Positions 1-5,327 of a stretch of DNA of 5,327 nucleotides are shown here, piece by piece (positions within the stretch are counted from its first letter, which is position 1; every line of letters starts with the position of its first letter). Source of the DNA: Methanomicrobiales archaeon (GTDB taxonomy: Archaea; Halobacteriota; Methanomicrobia; Methanomicrobiales; Methanospirillaceae); assembly GCA_017883495.1 (NCBI GenBank), contig JADGNL010000079.1:1-5327 (forward strand), given 5' to 3'. Made by a program: the position numbers and the translations under genes. The notes beneath the pieces are model-generated. The model was not told the DNA's origin. It ran no database searches and saw only the letters and a list, made by a program, of their open reading frames with translations.

Positions 1-53
1 CCGACGTTCCCCTCGTACAGGGGGTTGACCAGGACGACCTGGACCTCGGGCAT
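1..53 (-). CDS. RNA 2'-O-methyltransferase, SpoU/TrmH (SPOUT) family, TrmJ-like; 5' end only
   Basis: Only the first 17 codons and two bases of the next lie in the window. Translated from the ATG at 53..51 they read MPEVQVVLVNPLYEGNVG. This matches the N-terminal signature of SpoU/TrmH-type methyltransferases: a short hydrophobic beta strand (VVLVNP), then an E-G-N-V-G turn that usually leads into A-x-x-R-x-M-K-N-F-G. By family knowledge these cytoplasmic enzymes move a methyl group from SAM to a ribose 2'-OH of tRNA or rRNA. A strand beginning the protein with this motif is typical of the TrmJ/group 1 branch, which methylates position 32 of tRNA, but 17 residues cannot settle the substrate. 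The start lies four bases after the GGGPS stop with no clear Shine-Dalgarno, so co-transcription with GGGPS is likely. The SPOUT family call is fairly firm; the subfamily is tentative. Confidence 0.72.
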   Translation of the reverse strand, partial: MPEVQVVLVNPLYEGNV

Positions 54-57
54 CGCC

Positions 58-771
58 CTACCGGACCGCGCGGACGGTCGCCTTCAGCACGGAGGGGCCG
101 GCCTCGTACACGGCGTTGCCGACCACGACCGTGTCCGCGTACTTCGCCATCTCGGCGGCCTGCTCCGCCGTCCGGATCCCGCCGCCGTAGTAGAGCACGG
201 CCCGGTCGATCCCGTCCCGGACCGCCTTCACGACCGCGGGGTCGCCGTAGGTGCCGCTGTACTCGACGTAGACGATCGGGAAGCAGAAGTACCGGTCGGC
301 CACGGTCGCGTACGCGGCCGCCGACTCGGGCGAGAGCGGGCAGCGGGCGCCCGTGACCCGGCCCACGGCCGAGTCGGGGTTGAGCACGATGTAGGCCTCC
401 TGCACCACCTTCTCCCAGGCGACGGGCTCCTGCCGGGCCACCTCGTGCTGCATGGCCTCCAGGACCCACTCGTGGTGCTGGCCCACGATCCAGCGGACGT
501 CGGTCGTGTTCATCACGCTCGGGATGAAGAGGAGGTCGATCCCGTCGACCAGCACGCCCTCGGGGCCGGCAGGCTCGACCACGAGCGGGAGGTCGTAGGC
601 CGCCACCTGCTGCCGGAGCTCGGCCATATTCTCGCGGGTCACGTTCAGCGTGCCCGAGAGCATAAGGGCGTCCGTGCCGCTCGCCGCGATCTCCGCGATC
701 GCCTCGGGCGAGAGCCGCTTGTCCGGGTCCAGCTTGGTGACGTGGACCCAGTCCTGCCAACGGGGAGGCAT
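58..771 (-). CDS. Geranylgeranylglyceryl phosphate synthase (phosphoglycerol geranylgeranyltransferase, GGGPS), group I
   Basis: This 237-residue protein matches the usual family length of about 230-250. GGGPS is a TIM-barrel prenyltransferase of the GGGP/HepGP synthase (PcrB) family. It joins geranylgeranyl diphosphate to sn-glycerol-1-phosphate using Mg2+, forming the first ether bond of archaeal membrane lipids. Visible motifs are HVTKLDPDK (residues 10-18), SGT-NVT (39-45), YIVLNPDSAV (127-136), YVEYSGTYGDP (168-178), YYGGGI (194-199) and VGNAVYE (217-223). The KLDPD and SGT segments and the YxEYSG, GGG and GN loops are those that hold glycerol phosphate and Mg2+ in characterised members. 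From memory, the sequence is closest in style to the Archaeoglobus and haloarchaeal group I enzymes. The ATG start gives an N-terminus of the same length as the Archaeoglobus enzyme. No Shine-Dalgarno precedes it, so leaderless translation is plausible. The stop is TAG, four bases before the methyltransferase start. Confidence 0.96.
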   Translation of the reverse strand: MPPRWQDWVHVTKLDPDKRLSPEAIAEIAASGTDALMLSGTLNVTRENMAELRQQVAAYDLPLVVEPAGPEGVLVDGIDLLFIPSVMNTTDVRWIVGQHHEWVLEAMQHEVARQEPVAWEKVVQEAYIVLNPDSAVGRVTGARCPLSPESAAAYATVADRYFCFPIVYVEYSGTYGDPAVVKAVRDGIDRAVLYYGGGIRTAEQAAEMAKYADTVVVGNAVYEAGPSVLKATVRAVR

Positions 772-808
772 TCAGTATGATATCGTCGGCGGGACCATTA
801 AGTCCCGA
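772..808 (-). promoter_or_regulatory. Intergenic gap with candidate leaderless promoter for the GGGPS gene
   Basis: These 37 bases separate the topA stop from the GGGPS ATG and are about half A+T by my count (18 of 37), unlike the very GC-rich genes on either side. Read on the minus strand, an ACTTAATG stretch (803..796) is centred roughly 28 bases before the ATG. That is where an archaeal TATA element (box A) sits when transcription starts at or next to the start codon. The bases just before the ATG (GATATCATACTGA) contain no GGAGG-like site, in contrast to the clear sites before gatB and topA. The TATA match is weak and there is no obvious purine-rich BRE, so this is a candidate only. The same bases overlap a hairpin. 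Confidence 0.35.
790..807 (-). other. Perfect 6-bp hairpin just downstream of the topA stop
   Basis: CGGGAC at 790-795 and GTCCCG at 802-807 are exact reverse complements around a 6-base AT-rich loop (796-801). The stem begins two bases beyond the topA stop codon (809-811). In the mRNA it would fold right after topA. It might help 3'-end formation or mRNA stability, but no T-tract follows on the minus strand, and archaeal termination mostly relies on U-tracts. Its AT-rich loop is also the candidate TATA element, so the symmetry may be incidental or an operator-like site. Confidence 0.45.
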
Positions 809-3628
809 TCATCCGGTGGTCGCCTGGCGGGGGGCTCCGGCGAGGGCCTGGAAGTCCTGGATCTTCCGGACGGGCAGGCCCGACGTCTCGGCCACGGTCC
901 GCGGGTCGGCCCGGACCAGGGTCTCGGCGTCGTACACGCCGCCGCTGTAGAGCTTCTCGATCGTGGACTCGCCCACGCCGGGGATCGCGAGGAGCTCGGC
1001 GCGCCCGCGTTCGAGCTGCCCCTTCGTCGTCCGCTTCGGCGCGGGCCGGCCGAGGGCCGCGCAGACCAGTTCCACGTGCCGGTGGACCGTGTCGGGCGAG
1101 ATCCCGGTCCGGAGCATGATGGACGCGGGCGGGAGGCCGAGGAAGTCCTCCGGGCGTTTGATCCCGGCCGCGTAGTACTTCTTGAGGCTGATCGGCGGAA
1201 TCCCCATCGCGCGGAGGCGGCGATCGCTGCAGAGCGCGCCCGCGGCGTCGAGGAGGGTCGCGGCCTCCTTCTCGCCGATCCCGGAGGCGTGGAGCGCCTC
1301 GACGGAGGTGCCGGCCAGGTGCTCGACCGTGTCGATCCCCCTGGCAAAGAGGGCACGCATGATCTTCGCGTGGCTCCGTCCTTTTCGCGGCGGGACGTGG
1401 GCCCGGACGAACTTGCGGAGTTCGGAGCGCCGGCGGAGGAGCGCCAGCACCTCGCCGGCCTCTTCCTTCAGCCGTTCCGCGGCCCGGACGTTCACCCCGG
1501 CGAGGGGTGCGAGCGCGGCCGGGTCGGCCGCCGCGACCTCGTTGACCGCGTACACGTGGGCCGCGTTCAGCCGATCGATCAGCTCCGGCGTCATGGACGG
1601 CATCAGGGCCATGGTCTCGCGGTTCGACGTGATGTGGTGGCAGAGCGGGCAGCCGATGTCCCAGGGACGCGAGCCCTTCGCGAGCAGGCGGACGTGGGCC
1701 AGCCCGTGCGTGGGGCAGACGTCGTCGGTCCGGATCGCGAAGCCCCAGGTCGTGGCCGGCAGGCCGATGTTGAACCGGCACTCCGGGTAGCCGTTGCAGC
1801 CGATGAACTGGCTCGACCGGACGTGGTGGAGGCGGAGGTCCCGGGCGCAGACCGGGCACGGCCCGAGGATCAGCTCCTCCACGGTCCGGCCCATGATGTC
1901 GCGCCCGATCTCGTCGCCGTGGGCTTCGAGCTCGTCGAAAGCCCGGTGGAGCATGGCCCGCGACTCGTTCACGACCTCGTCCCGGCTCCGCTGCCGGGCC
2001 TTGATCTCCTGCATGTGCGCGTCGATCGCGGTCGTCATCTCCGGCCGCGTGATCGCGGCCGCGTGGCCCTCGAGGGACTCGATCACGGCGCGGCCCACGA
2101 GGGTCGGGCGGAGGGGGTTGCCCTCGACGTACTTGCGCCCGACGAGCTTGCCGATCACCTCGTGCCGGGTCGACTTGGTCCCGAGGCCGAGCTCCTCCAT
2201 GTCCTGGATCAGGCGCGACTGCGTGTACCGCGGCGGGGGCTGGGTCTCCTTCTCCTCGAGCCGGACGGCCGCTATCGGGAGGCGCTCGCCGACCGCGAAC
2301 GGCGGCAGCTCGTTCTCCGTCGCCGCGGAGTACGGGTAGACCGTGCGCCATCCGGGCTCGGCCAGGGTCGCGCCGGTCGTGGTGTACGGCTCGTTCCCGG
2401 CCTCGAAGAGGACCTTCTTCGTGGTCCAGCGGGCGTCGGGCGAGAGGGTCGCGAGGAAGCGGCGCACGACGAGCTCGTACAGGCGCCAGCGCTCCTCGCC
2501 GAGCTCGGCCCGCGAGGCCGCGCCGGCCGGGTGGATCGGCGGGTGGTCGGTCGAGGACTTCTTGCCGCGGGTCGGGCTCGCGCGGCGGTTGGAGCGGACC
2601 CAGGCGACGTCGTCTCCGAACTCGGTCCGCGCGAGGGTCCCGAGGATCCCGTCGAGCTCGAGGGAAGGCGGGTAGATCGTGTTGTCCGTGCGCGGGTACG
2701 AGATGTACCCGTGCATGTACAGGTCCTCGGCGACCCGCATCGCGTTCGCGGCCGAGAAGCCGAGCCGGCTCGCGGCCACGATGAACTGGGTCGTGTCGAA
2801 CGGGGTCGGGGCGCGGTCGGCCTTGGACCCCTCGCGCGAGTCGGTCACGACGAGCGGGGGCCGGGTCCGGTCGCGGGCGGCCTCGGCCGACGCGCAGTCC
2901 GTGAACCGGTTGGTCGTGTGGCGGGCGGAGAACGCGCAGCCCGCGCGCTCGGAGTCGACCGTGAGCACCCAGTAGGACTCGGGCTCGAAGGCCTCGATCT
3001 CGCGCTCGCGGTCCACGATCATGGCGAGCGTCGGCGACTGGACGCGGCCGACCGAGAGGATGTTCTTGCCGCCGCGCCGCGCGGCGAGGCTCAGGAACCG
3101 GGTCAGGGACGCACCCCAGATCAGGTCGATCACCTGCCGGGCCTCGCCGGCCGCGGCCAGGGCGAAGTCGAGCTCGGCCGTCGAGCTGAATGCGGTCTTG
3201 ATCTCCTGCGGCGTGATGGCCGAGAACCGGGCCCGGGCGACGGGGACGTCGGGCCGGGCCGCGCGGACGATGTCGTACGTCTCCTTCCCGATCAGCTCTC
3301 CCTCGGTGTCGAAGTCCGTCGCTATGGTGACCCGGTCCGCCCGCTTCGCGAGCTTCTGGACCAGGTTCACGATCTTCTTGTCGGTCGGGGTCTTGATGGT
3401 CCGTGCGTCGATCAGGGACCGCGGCGTGTGCTGCTCGGAGCGCCAGTTGGTGTACCCGGGCTCGAAGTCGATCTCGACCACGTGGCCCCGGAGGCCCACC
3501 ACGGTCGTGTCGCCGAACGAGTAGGTGCTGACGCCCCCGTCCTTCCTGGTCTCGACGTAAGCCTTCTCCGCGAGGATCCGGGCGATCCGCTCGGCCGCGA
3601 TGTTCTTCTCGGTGATGATCAGGTGCAC
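809..3628 (-). CDS. topA: Archaeal DNA topoisomerase I (type IA) with two zinc ribbons and a long helix-hairpin-helix tail
   Basis: This 939-residue type IA enzyme cuts one DNA strand through a 5'-phosphotyrosine link and passes another through the gap, relaxing negative supercoils or resolving single-stranded crossings. The TOPRIM domain starts at LIITEKN (residues 3-9, with E7 and K8) and carries the acidic triad motif TDFDTEGELIG (104-114; D105, D107, E109) and RGHV (47-50). The archaeal segment RFSAITPQEI (134-143) is followed by DLIWGASLTRFLS (168-180) and GRVQSPTL (194-201). The catalytic tyrosine is Y311 in GYISYPRTDNT. DHPPIHP lies at 361-367 and RYTQSRLIQDMEELGLGTKST spans 467-487. 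Zinc ribbon 1 is C591/C594 with C611/C617; ribbon 2 is C638/H641 with C660/C663. Residues 679-939 form an HhH array, so the protein is longer than the roughly 600-800 residues common for minimal archaeal TopA. I chose the GTG at 3628 because it lies ten bases after GGAGG and gives the family-like MHLIITEKN. The GTG at 3637, overlapping the gatB stop as GTGA, would add three residues. Confidence 0.96.
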   Translation of the reverse strand: MHLIITEKNIAAERIARILAEKAYVETRKDGGVSTYSFGDTTVVGLRGHVVEIDFEPGYTNWRSEQHTPRSLIDARTIKTPTDKKIVNLVQKLAKRADRVTIATDFDTEGELIGKETYDIVRAARPDVPVARARFSAITPQEIKTAFSSTAELDFALAAAGEARQVIDLIWGASLTRFLSLAARRGGKNILSVGRVQSPTLAMIVDREREIEAFEPESYWVLTVDSERAGCAFSARHTTNRFTDCASAEAARDRTRPPLVVTDSREGSKADRAPTPFDTTQFIVAASRLGFSAANAMRVAEDLYMHGYISYPRTDNTIYPPSLELDGILGTLARTEFGDDVAWVRSNRRASPTRGKKSSTDHPPIHPAGAASRAELGEERWRLYELVVRRFLATLSPDARWTTKKVLFEAGNEPYTTTGATLAEPGWRTVYPYSAATENELPPFAVGERLPIAAVRLEEKETQPPPRYTQSRLIQDMEELGLGTKSTRHEVIGKLVGRKYVEGNPLRPTLVGRAVIESLEGHAAAITRPEMTTAIDAHMQEIKARQRSRDEVVNESRAMLHRAFDELEAHGDEIGRDIMGRTVEELILGPCPVCARDLRLHHVRSSQFIGCNGYPECRFNIGLPATTWGFAIRTDDVCPTHGLAHVRLLAKGSRPWDIGCPLCHHITSNRETMALMPSMTPELIDRLNAAHVYAVNEVAAADPAALAPLAGVNVRAAERLKEEAGEVLALLRRRSELRKFVRAHVPPRKGRSHAKIMRALFARGIDTVEHLAGTSVEALHASGIGEKEAATLLDAAGALCSDRRLRAMGIPPISLKKYYAAGIKRPEDFLGLPPASIMLRTGISPDTVHRHVELVCAALGRPAPKRTTKGQLERGRAELLAIPGVGESTIEKLYSGGVYDAETLVRADPRTVAETSGLPVRKIQDFQALAGAPRQATTG

Positions 3629-3633
3629 GTCCT

Positions 3634-5031
3634 TCACTCCTCCAGGGCTTCGGCGAGAAGCCGTCCCAGCTCCCGCGGATCGGCACGCCCGCGGGTCTTC
3701 TTCATGACCTGGCCGGCCAGGTAGTTGATCGCGCTCGCCTTCCCGGCCCGGTAATCGGCAACGGCCTGCGGGAACTCGGCGATCGCCTCGGCGATCGCGA
3801 CCGCGACCCCGTCGTCGCCGGTCGCGGCGAGGCCGAGCCGGTCCACGACGGCCTTCGGCTCCTCGTCGCCGTCCAGGACGGCGCGGAGGACCTCGATGCC
3901 GGAGCGGTCCGTGATGGTGCCGGCCCTGACGAGGGCGAGCAGGGCCCGGAAGCGCGCCGGGTCGACCGTCGCGACCGTGCGGTCGCGGTAGTTGAGCTCG
4001 CCGAGCAGGGTGTCGGCGACCCAGGTGGCCGCGAGCGCGGGGTCGTCGCCGGCGACCTCCTCGTAGAACGCGGCCAGGCGCAGGTCGCCCGTGAGCGTCC
4101 GAGCGTGGTTGAGCGAGAGGCTGTACTGCGCCACGAACCGCTCGCGCCTGGCCGCGGGGAGCTCGGGGAGCGCGATCGCGTCGACCCAGCCCGCGACCCG
4201 CAGCGGGGGCAGGTCGGGCTCGGGGAAGTAGCGGTAGTCGTGCTCCTCGACCTTCGAGCGGGAGCTCGTGGTGGTGCCGCGGGCCTCGACGAAGTGCCGG
4301 GTCTCGCGCTCTATGGTCGCGCCGCGCCGGATGAGCGAGCGCTGGCGCGTGATCTCGAAAGTCAGGGCCTTCTCGACGCCGCGGTAGGACGAGATGTTCT
4401 TGACCTCGGCCCGCTCGTGGCCCCGGATCGAGATGTTCGCGTCCACGCGGAGCGAGCCCTCCTTCTCGGAGTCGTAGACGCCGAGGTACTCGAGGGTCGC
4501 GCGGAGCTGGGCGAGCAGGCGCCGCGCCTCCTTGGGCGAGCACATGTCGGGCTCGGTCACGATCTCGATCAGGGGCACGCCCGAGCGGTTGTAGTCGACG
4601 AGCGAGTACCGGCCCCGGTCGACGTTCCCCTTGTGGACGAGCCGGCCGGGGTCCTCCTCGACGTGGATCCGGGTCAGGCGGACGCGCTTCTCGCCGCCCT
4701 CCTCGCCCTCGATCTCGATGTACCCGCCGAGCGCGAGGGGGCGGTCGTACTGCGTGATCTGGTAGCCCTTGGGGAGGTCGGGGTAGAAGTAGTTCTTCCG
4801 GCTGAACTCGCACTCCTCGGGGATCGTGCAGTGGAAGGCCTTCGCGACCTTCAGCGCGTACTCGATCGCGGCCCGGTTCGTTGCCGGCATGGTGCCGGGG
4901 AGGCCCAGGCAGACCGGGCAGACGTGGGTGTTCGGCCCGTCGTCGCGGTAGTCGGTCGAGCAGGGGCAGAAGAGCTTGGTTCGCGTGTCGAGCTGGCAGT
5001 GGACCTCGAGGCCGATGACGACGTCGCTCAT
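3634..5031 (-). CDS. gatB: Aspartyl/glutamyl-tRNA amidotransferase subunit B (GatB)
   Basis: This 465-residue protein is full length for GatB (about 470-480). In the GatCAB complex, GatB binds the mischarged aminoacyl-tRNA and activates its side-chain carboxylate with ATP and Mg2+. GatA supplies the ammonia that completes Asn-tRNA(Asn) or Gln-tRNA(Gln). The cradle domain begins VIGLEVHCQL (5-14; E9 and H11 are in the family's metal/active-site motif). It also shows CPVCLGLPGTMPATN (38-52), RKNYFYPDLPKGYQITQ (78-94), HVEEDPG (123-129), YNRSGVPLIEIVTEPD (147-162), EGSLRVDANIS (191-201), EVKNISS (209-215) and DYRYFPEPDLPP (265-276). A zinc site is suggested by C22/C24 and C38/C41. The helical tail and YqeY-like domain end with INYLAGQVMKKTRG (435-448). 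The start is the ATG at 5031, which overlaps the gatA stop as ATGA and has GGAGG seven bases upstream; a longer in-frame ATG at 5136 has no family support. The stop TGA overlaps the alternative topA GTG. Confidence 0.97.
   Translation of the reverse strand: MSDVVIGLEVHCQLDTRTKLFCPCSTDYRDDGPNTHVCPVCLGLPGTMPATNRAAIEYALKVAKAFHCTIPEECEFSRKNYFYPDLPKGYQITQYDRPLALGGYIEIEGEEGGEKRVRLTRIHVEEDPGRLVHKGNVDRGRYSLVDYNRSGVPLIEIVTEPDMCSPKEARRLLAQLRATLEYLGVYDSEKEGSLRVDANISIRGHERAEVKNISSYRGVEKALTFEITRQRSLIRRGATIERETRHFVEARGTTTSSRSKVEEHDYRYFPEPDLPPLRVAGWVDAIALPELPAARRERFVAQYSLSLNHARTLTGDLRLAAFYEEVAGDDPALAATWVADTLLGELNYRDRTVATVDPARFRALLALVRAGTITDRSGIEVLRAVLDGDEEPKAVVDRLGLAATGDDGVAVAIAEAIAEFPQAVADYRAGKASAINYLAGQVMKKTRGRADPRELGRLLAEALEE
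3639..3643 (-). promoter_or_regulatory. Shine-Dalgarno site for topA inside the end of gatB
   Basis: GGAGG on the minus strand lies within the last codons of gatB (Leu-Glu-Glu-stop). It leaves ten bases to the GTG at 3628 but only one to the GTG at 3637. This spacing favours the downstream GTG as the topA start. It also implies that ribosomes finishing gatB clear the topA initiation region. Confidence 0.7.
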
Positions 5032-5327
5032 GCCGTCGCCTCCTCGTACGCGGCCGCGATATCGATGACGCCCTCGTCGTCGAAGGGCCGGCCCGTCAGC
5101 TGGAGCCCGACGGGGAGGCCGTTGACCGTGCCGCACGGGACCGAGATGGCCGGGACGCCCGCGAGGTTCGCGGGGACGGTCAGGACGTCGGCGAGGTACA
5201 TGGAGAGGGGGTCCGCGAGTTCGCCGAGCCGGAACGCGACCGTGGGCATGGTCGGGCCGGCCAGGACGTCGACGTCGTTGAAGAGCCGCGCGAAGTCGGC
5301 GGCGACGTTCGCCCGGGCCGTCTGGGC
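5028..5327 (-). CDS. gatA: Aspartyl/glutamyl-tRNA amidotransferase subunit A (GatA), C-terminal part
   Basis: The last 99 codons of gatA are present; the gene runs off the right edge and is open from base 5327. GatA is the amidase-signature subunit that hydrolyses glutamine and channels ammonia to GatB. The fragment begins AQTARANVAADFARLF. It continues with DVDVLAGPTMPTVAF, the family's D-v-L-x-x-P-T-x-P-x-x-A-F motif. Next come GELADPLSMYLADVLTVPANL, AGVPAISVPCG and LPVGLQLTGRPFDDEGVI, which form the conserved GatA C-terminus with the dp..mYl.D..TvpaNLaGlPaisvP pattern. The Ser-cisSer-Lys catalytic core lies outside the window and cannot be checked. The internal ATG at 5249 lies in the PTMPT motif and is not a start. 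The TGA stop overlaps the gatB ATG by the ATGA arrangement. A gatC gene is not in the window, and gatC often lies just upstream of gatA. Confidence 0.96.
   Translation of the reverse strand, partial: AQTARANVAADFARLFNDVDVLAGPTMPTVAFRLGELADPLSMYLADVLTVPANLAGVPAISVPCGTVNGLPVGLQLTGRPFDDEGVIDIAAAYEEATA
5039..5043 (-). promoter_or_regulatory. Shine-Dalgarno site for gatB inside the end of gatA
   Basis: GGAGG on the minus strand, seven bases before the gatB ATG at 5031, is encoded in the Glu-Glu-Ala codons near the gatA C-terminus. The spacing is ideal. It fixes the gatB start at 5031 rather than at the upstream in-frame ATG (5136), and together with the ATGA overlap it indicates translational coupling. 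Confidence 0.8.

Noticed and set aside
25..780. A 251-codon plus-strand frame opposite the GGGPS gene
   Set aside because: It is rich in Gly/Arg/Asp/His with no motifs, and lies antisense to a clear GGGPS gene.
772..808. A transcription terminator after topA
   Set aside because: There is a short hairpin but no T-tract on the minus strand, so I annotate only the hairpin itself.
798..3686. A 962-codon minus-strand frame overlapping topA
   Set aside because: It is the out-of-frame reading of topA, composed mainly of Arg, Pro, Asp and Gly. Stop codons are simply rare at this GC content.
650..3724. A 1024-codon open frame on the plus strand, antisense to topA
   Set aside because: It is a GC-rich shadow of topA: Arg/Gly/Asp/Val-heavy with no recognisable domain. 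The opposite strand carries an unmistakable topoisomerase with all catalytic motifs.
3629..4813. Extension of the topA frame upstream to an ATG at 4813
   Set aside because: The added residues are low-complexity Arg/Pro/Ala sequence read out of frame through gatB. The family N-terminus LIITEKN starts right at the GTG at 3628.
5032..5136. A 35-residue N-terminal extension of GatB from the ATG at 5136
   Set aside because: The extension is an Arg-rich shadow of the gatA coding sequence. The ATG at 5031 has an ideal Shine-Dalgarno site and the family-typical start.

Overview
This window holds ordinary archaeal housekeeping genes, all on the minus strand and tightly packed. In transcription order, from high to low coordinates, they are: the C-terminal end of gatA (cut by the right edge), a complete gatB, a complete archaeal type IA topoisomerase gene (topA), a complete gene for geranylgeranylglyceryl phosphate synthase (GGGPS), and the first 17 codons of an RNA 2'-O-methyltransferase gene of the SpoU/TrmH family (cut by the left edge). 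I see no RNA genes, mobile elements, CRISPR arrays or long repeats, and no stretch over 300 bases lacks a gene.

The organism is an archaeon. GGGPS makes the first committed ether bond of archaeal membrane lipids, and the topoisomerase has the archaeal layout of TOPRIM, catalytic core, zinc ribbons and HhH tail. The GGGPS resembles the group I enzymes of Archaeoglobus and haloarchaea, which points to a euryarchaeal-grade lineage. The DNA is very GC-rich (roughly 70% by eye, not counted), with third codon positions almost all G or C. The proteins are rich in Arg and Ala and lack the heavy surplus of Asp and Glu of salt-in haloarchaea, so a GC-rich non-halophile (for example an uncultured Thermoplasmatota-like lineage) is possible. 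That placement is inference.

The layout suggests two transcription blocks. gatA, gatB and topA overlap or abut: gatA and gatB share ATGA, and gatB and topA meet at GTGA with a second GTG nine bases later. A perfect GGAGG precedes both gatB and topA, and in each case it lies within the end of the upstream gene. This looks like one translationally coupled unit. The 37-base gap before the GGGPS gene is relatively AT-rich, contains a 6-bp perfect hairpin, has no Shine-Dalgarno sequence, and carries a weak TATA-like element about 28 bases before the ATG. It could mark a boundary with a new, possibly leaderless, transcript that covers GGGPS and the methyltransferase.

Functionally, GatA and GatB form the GatCAB amidotransferase, which converts mischarged Asp-tRNA(Asn) (and in some organisms Glu-tRNA(Gln)) to the amidated form. 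TopA relaxes negative supercoils or decatenates single-stranded crossings. GGGPS starts membrane lipid synthesis, and the methyltransferase modifies RNA. I did not find an undescribed system. The least routine item is the long C-terminal helix-hairpin-helix tail of TopA.
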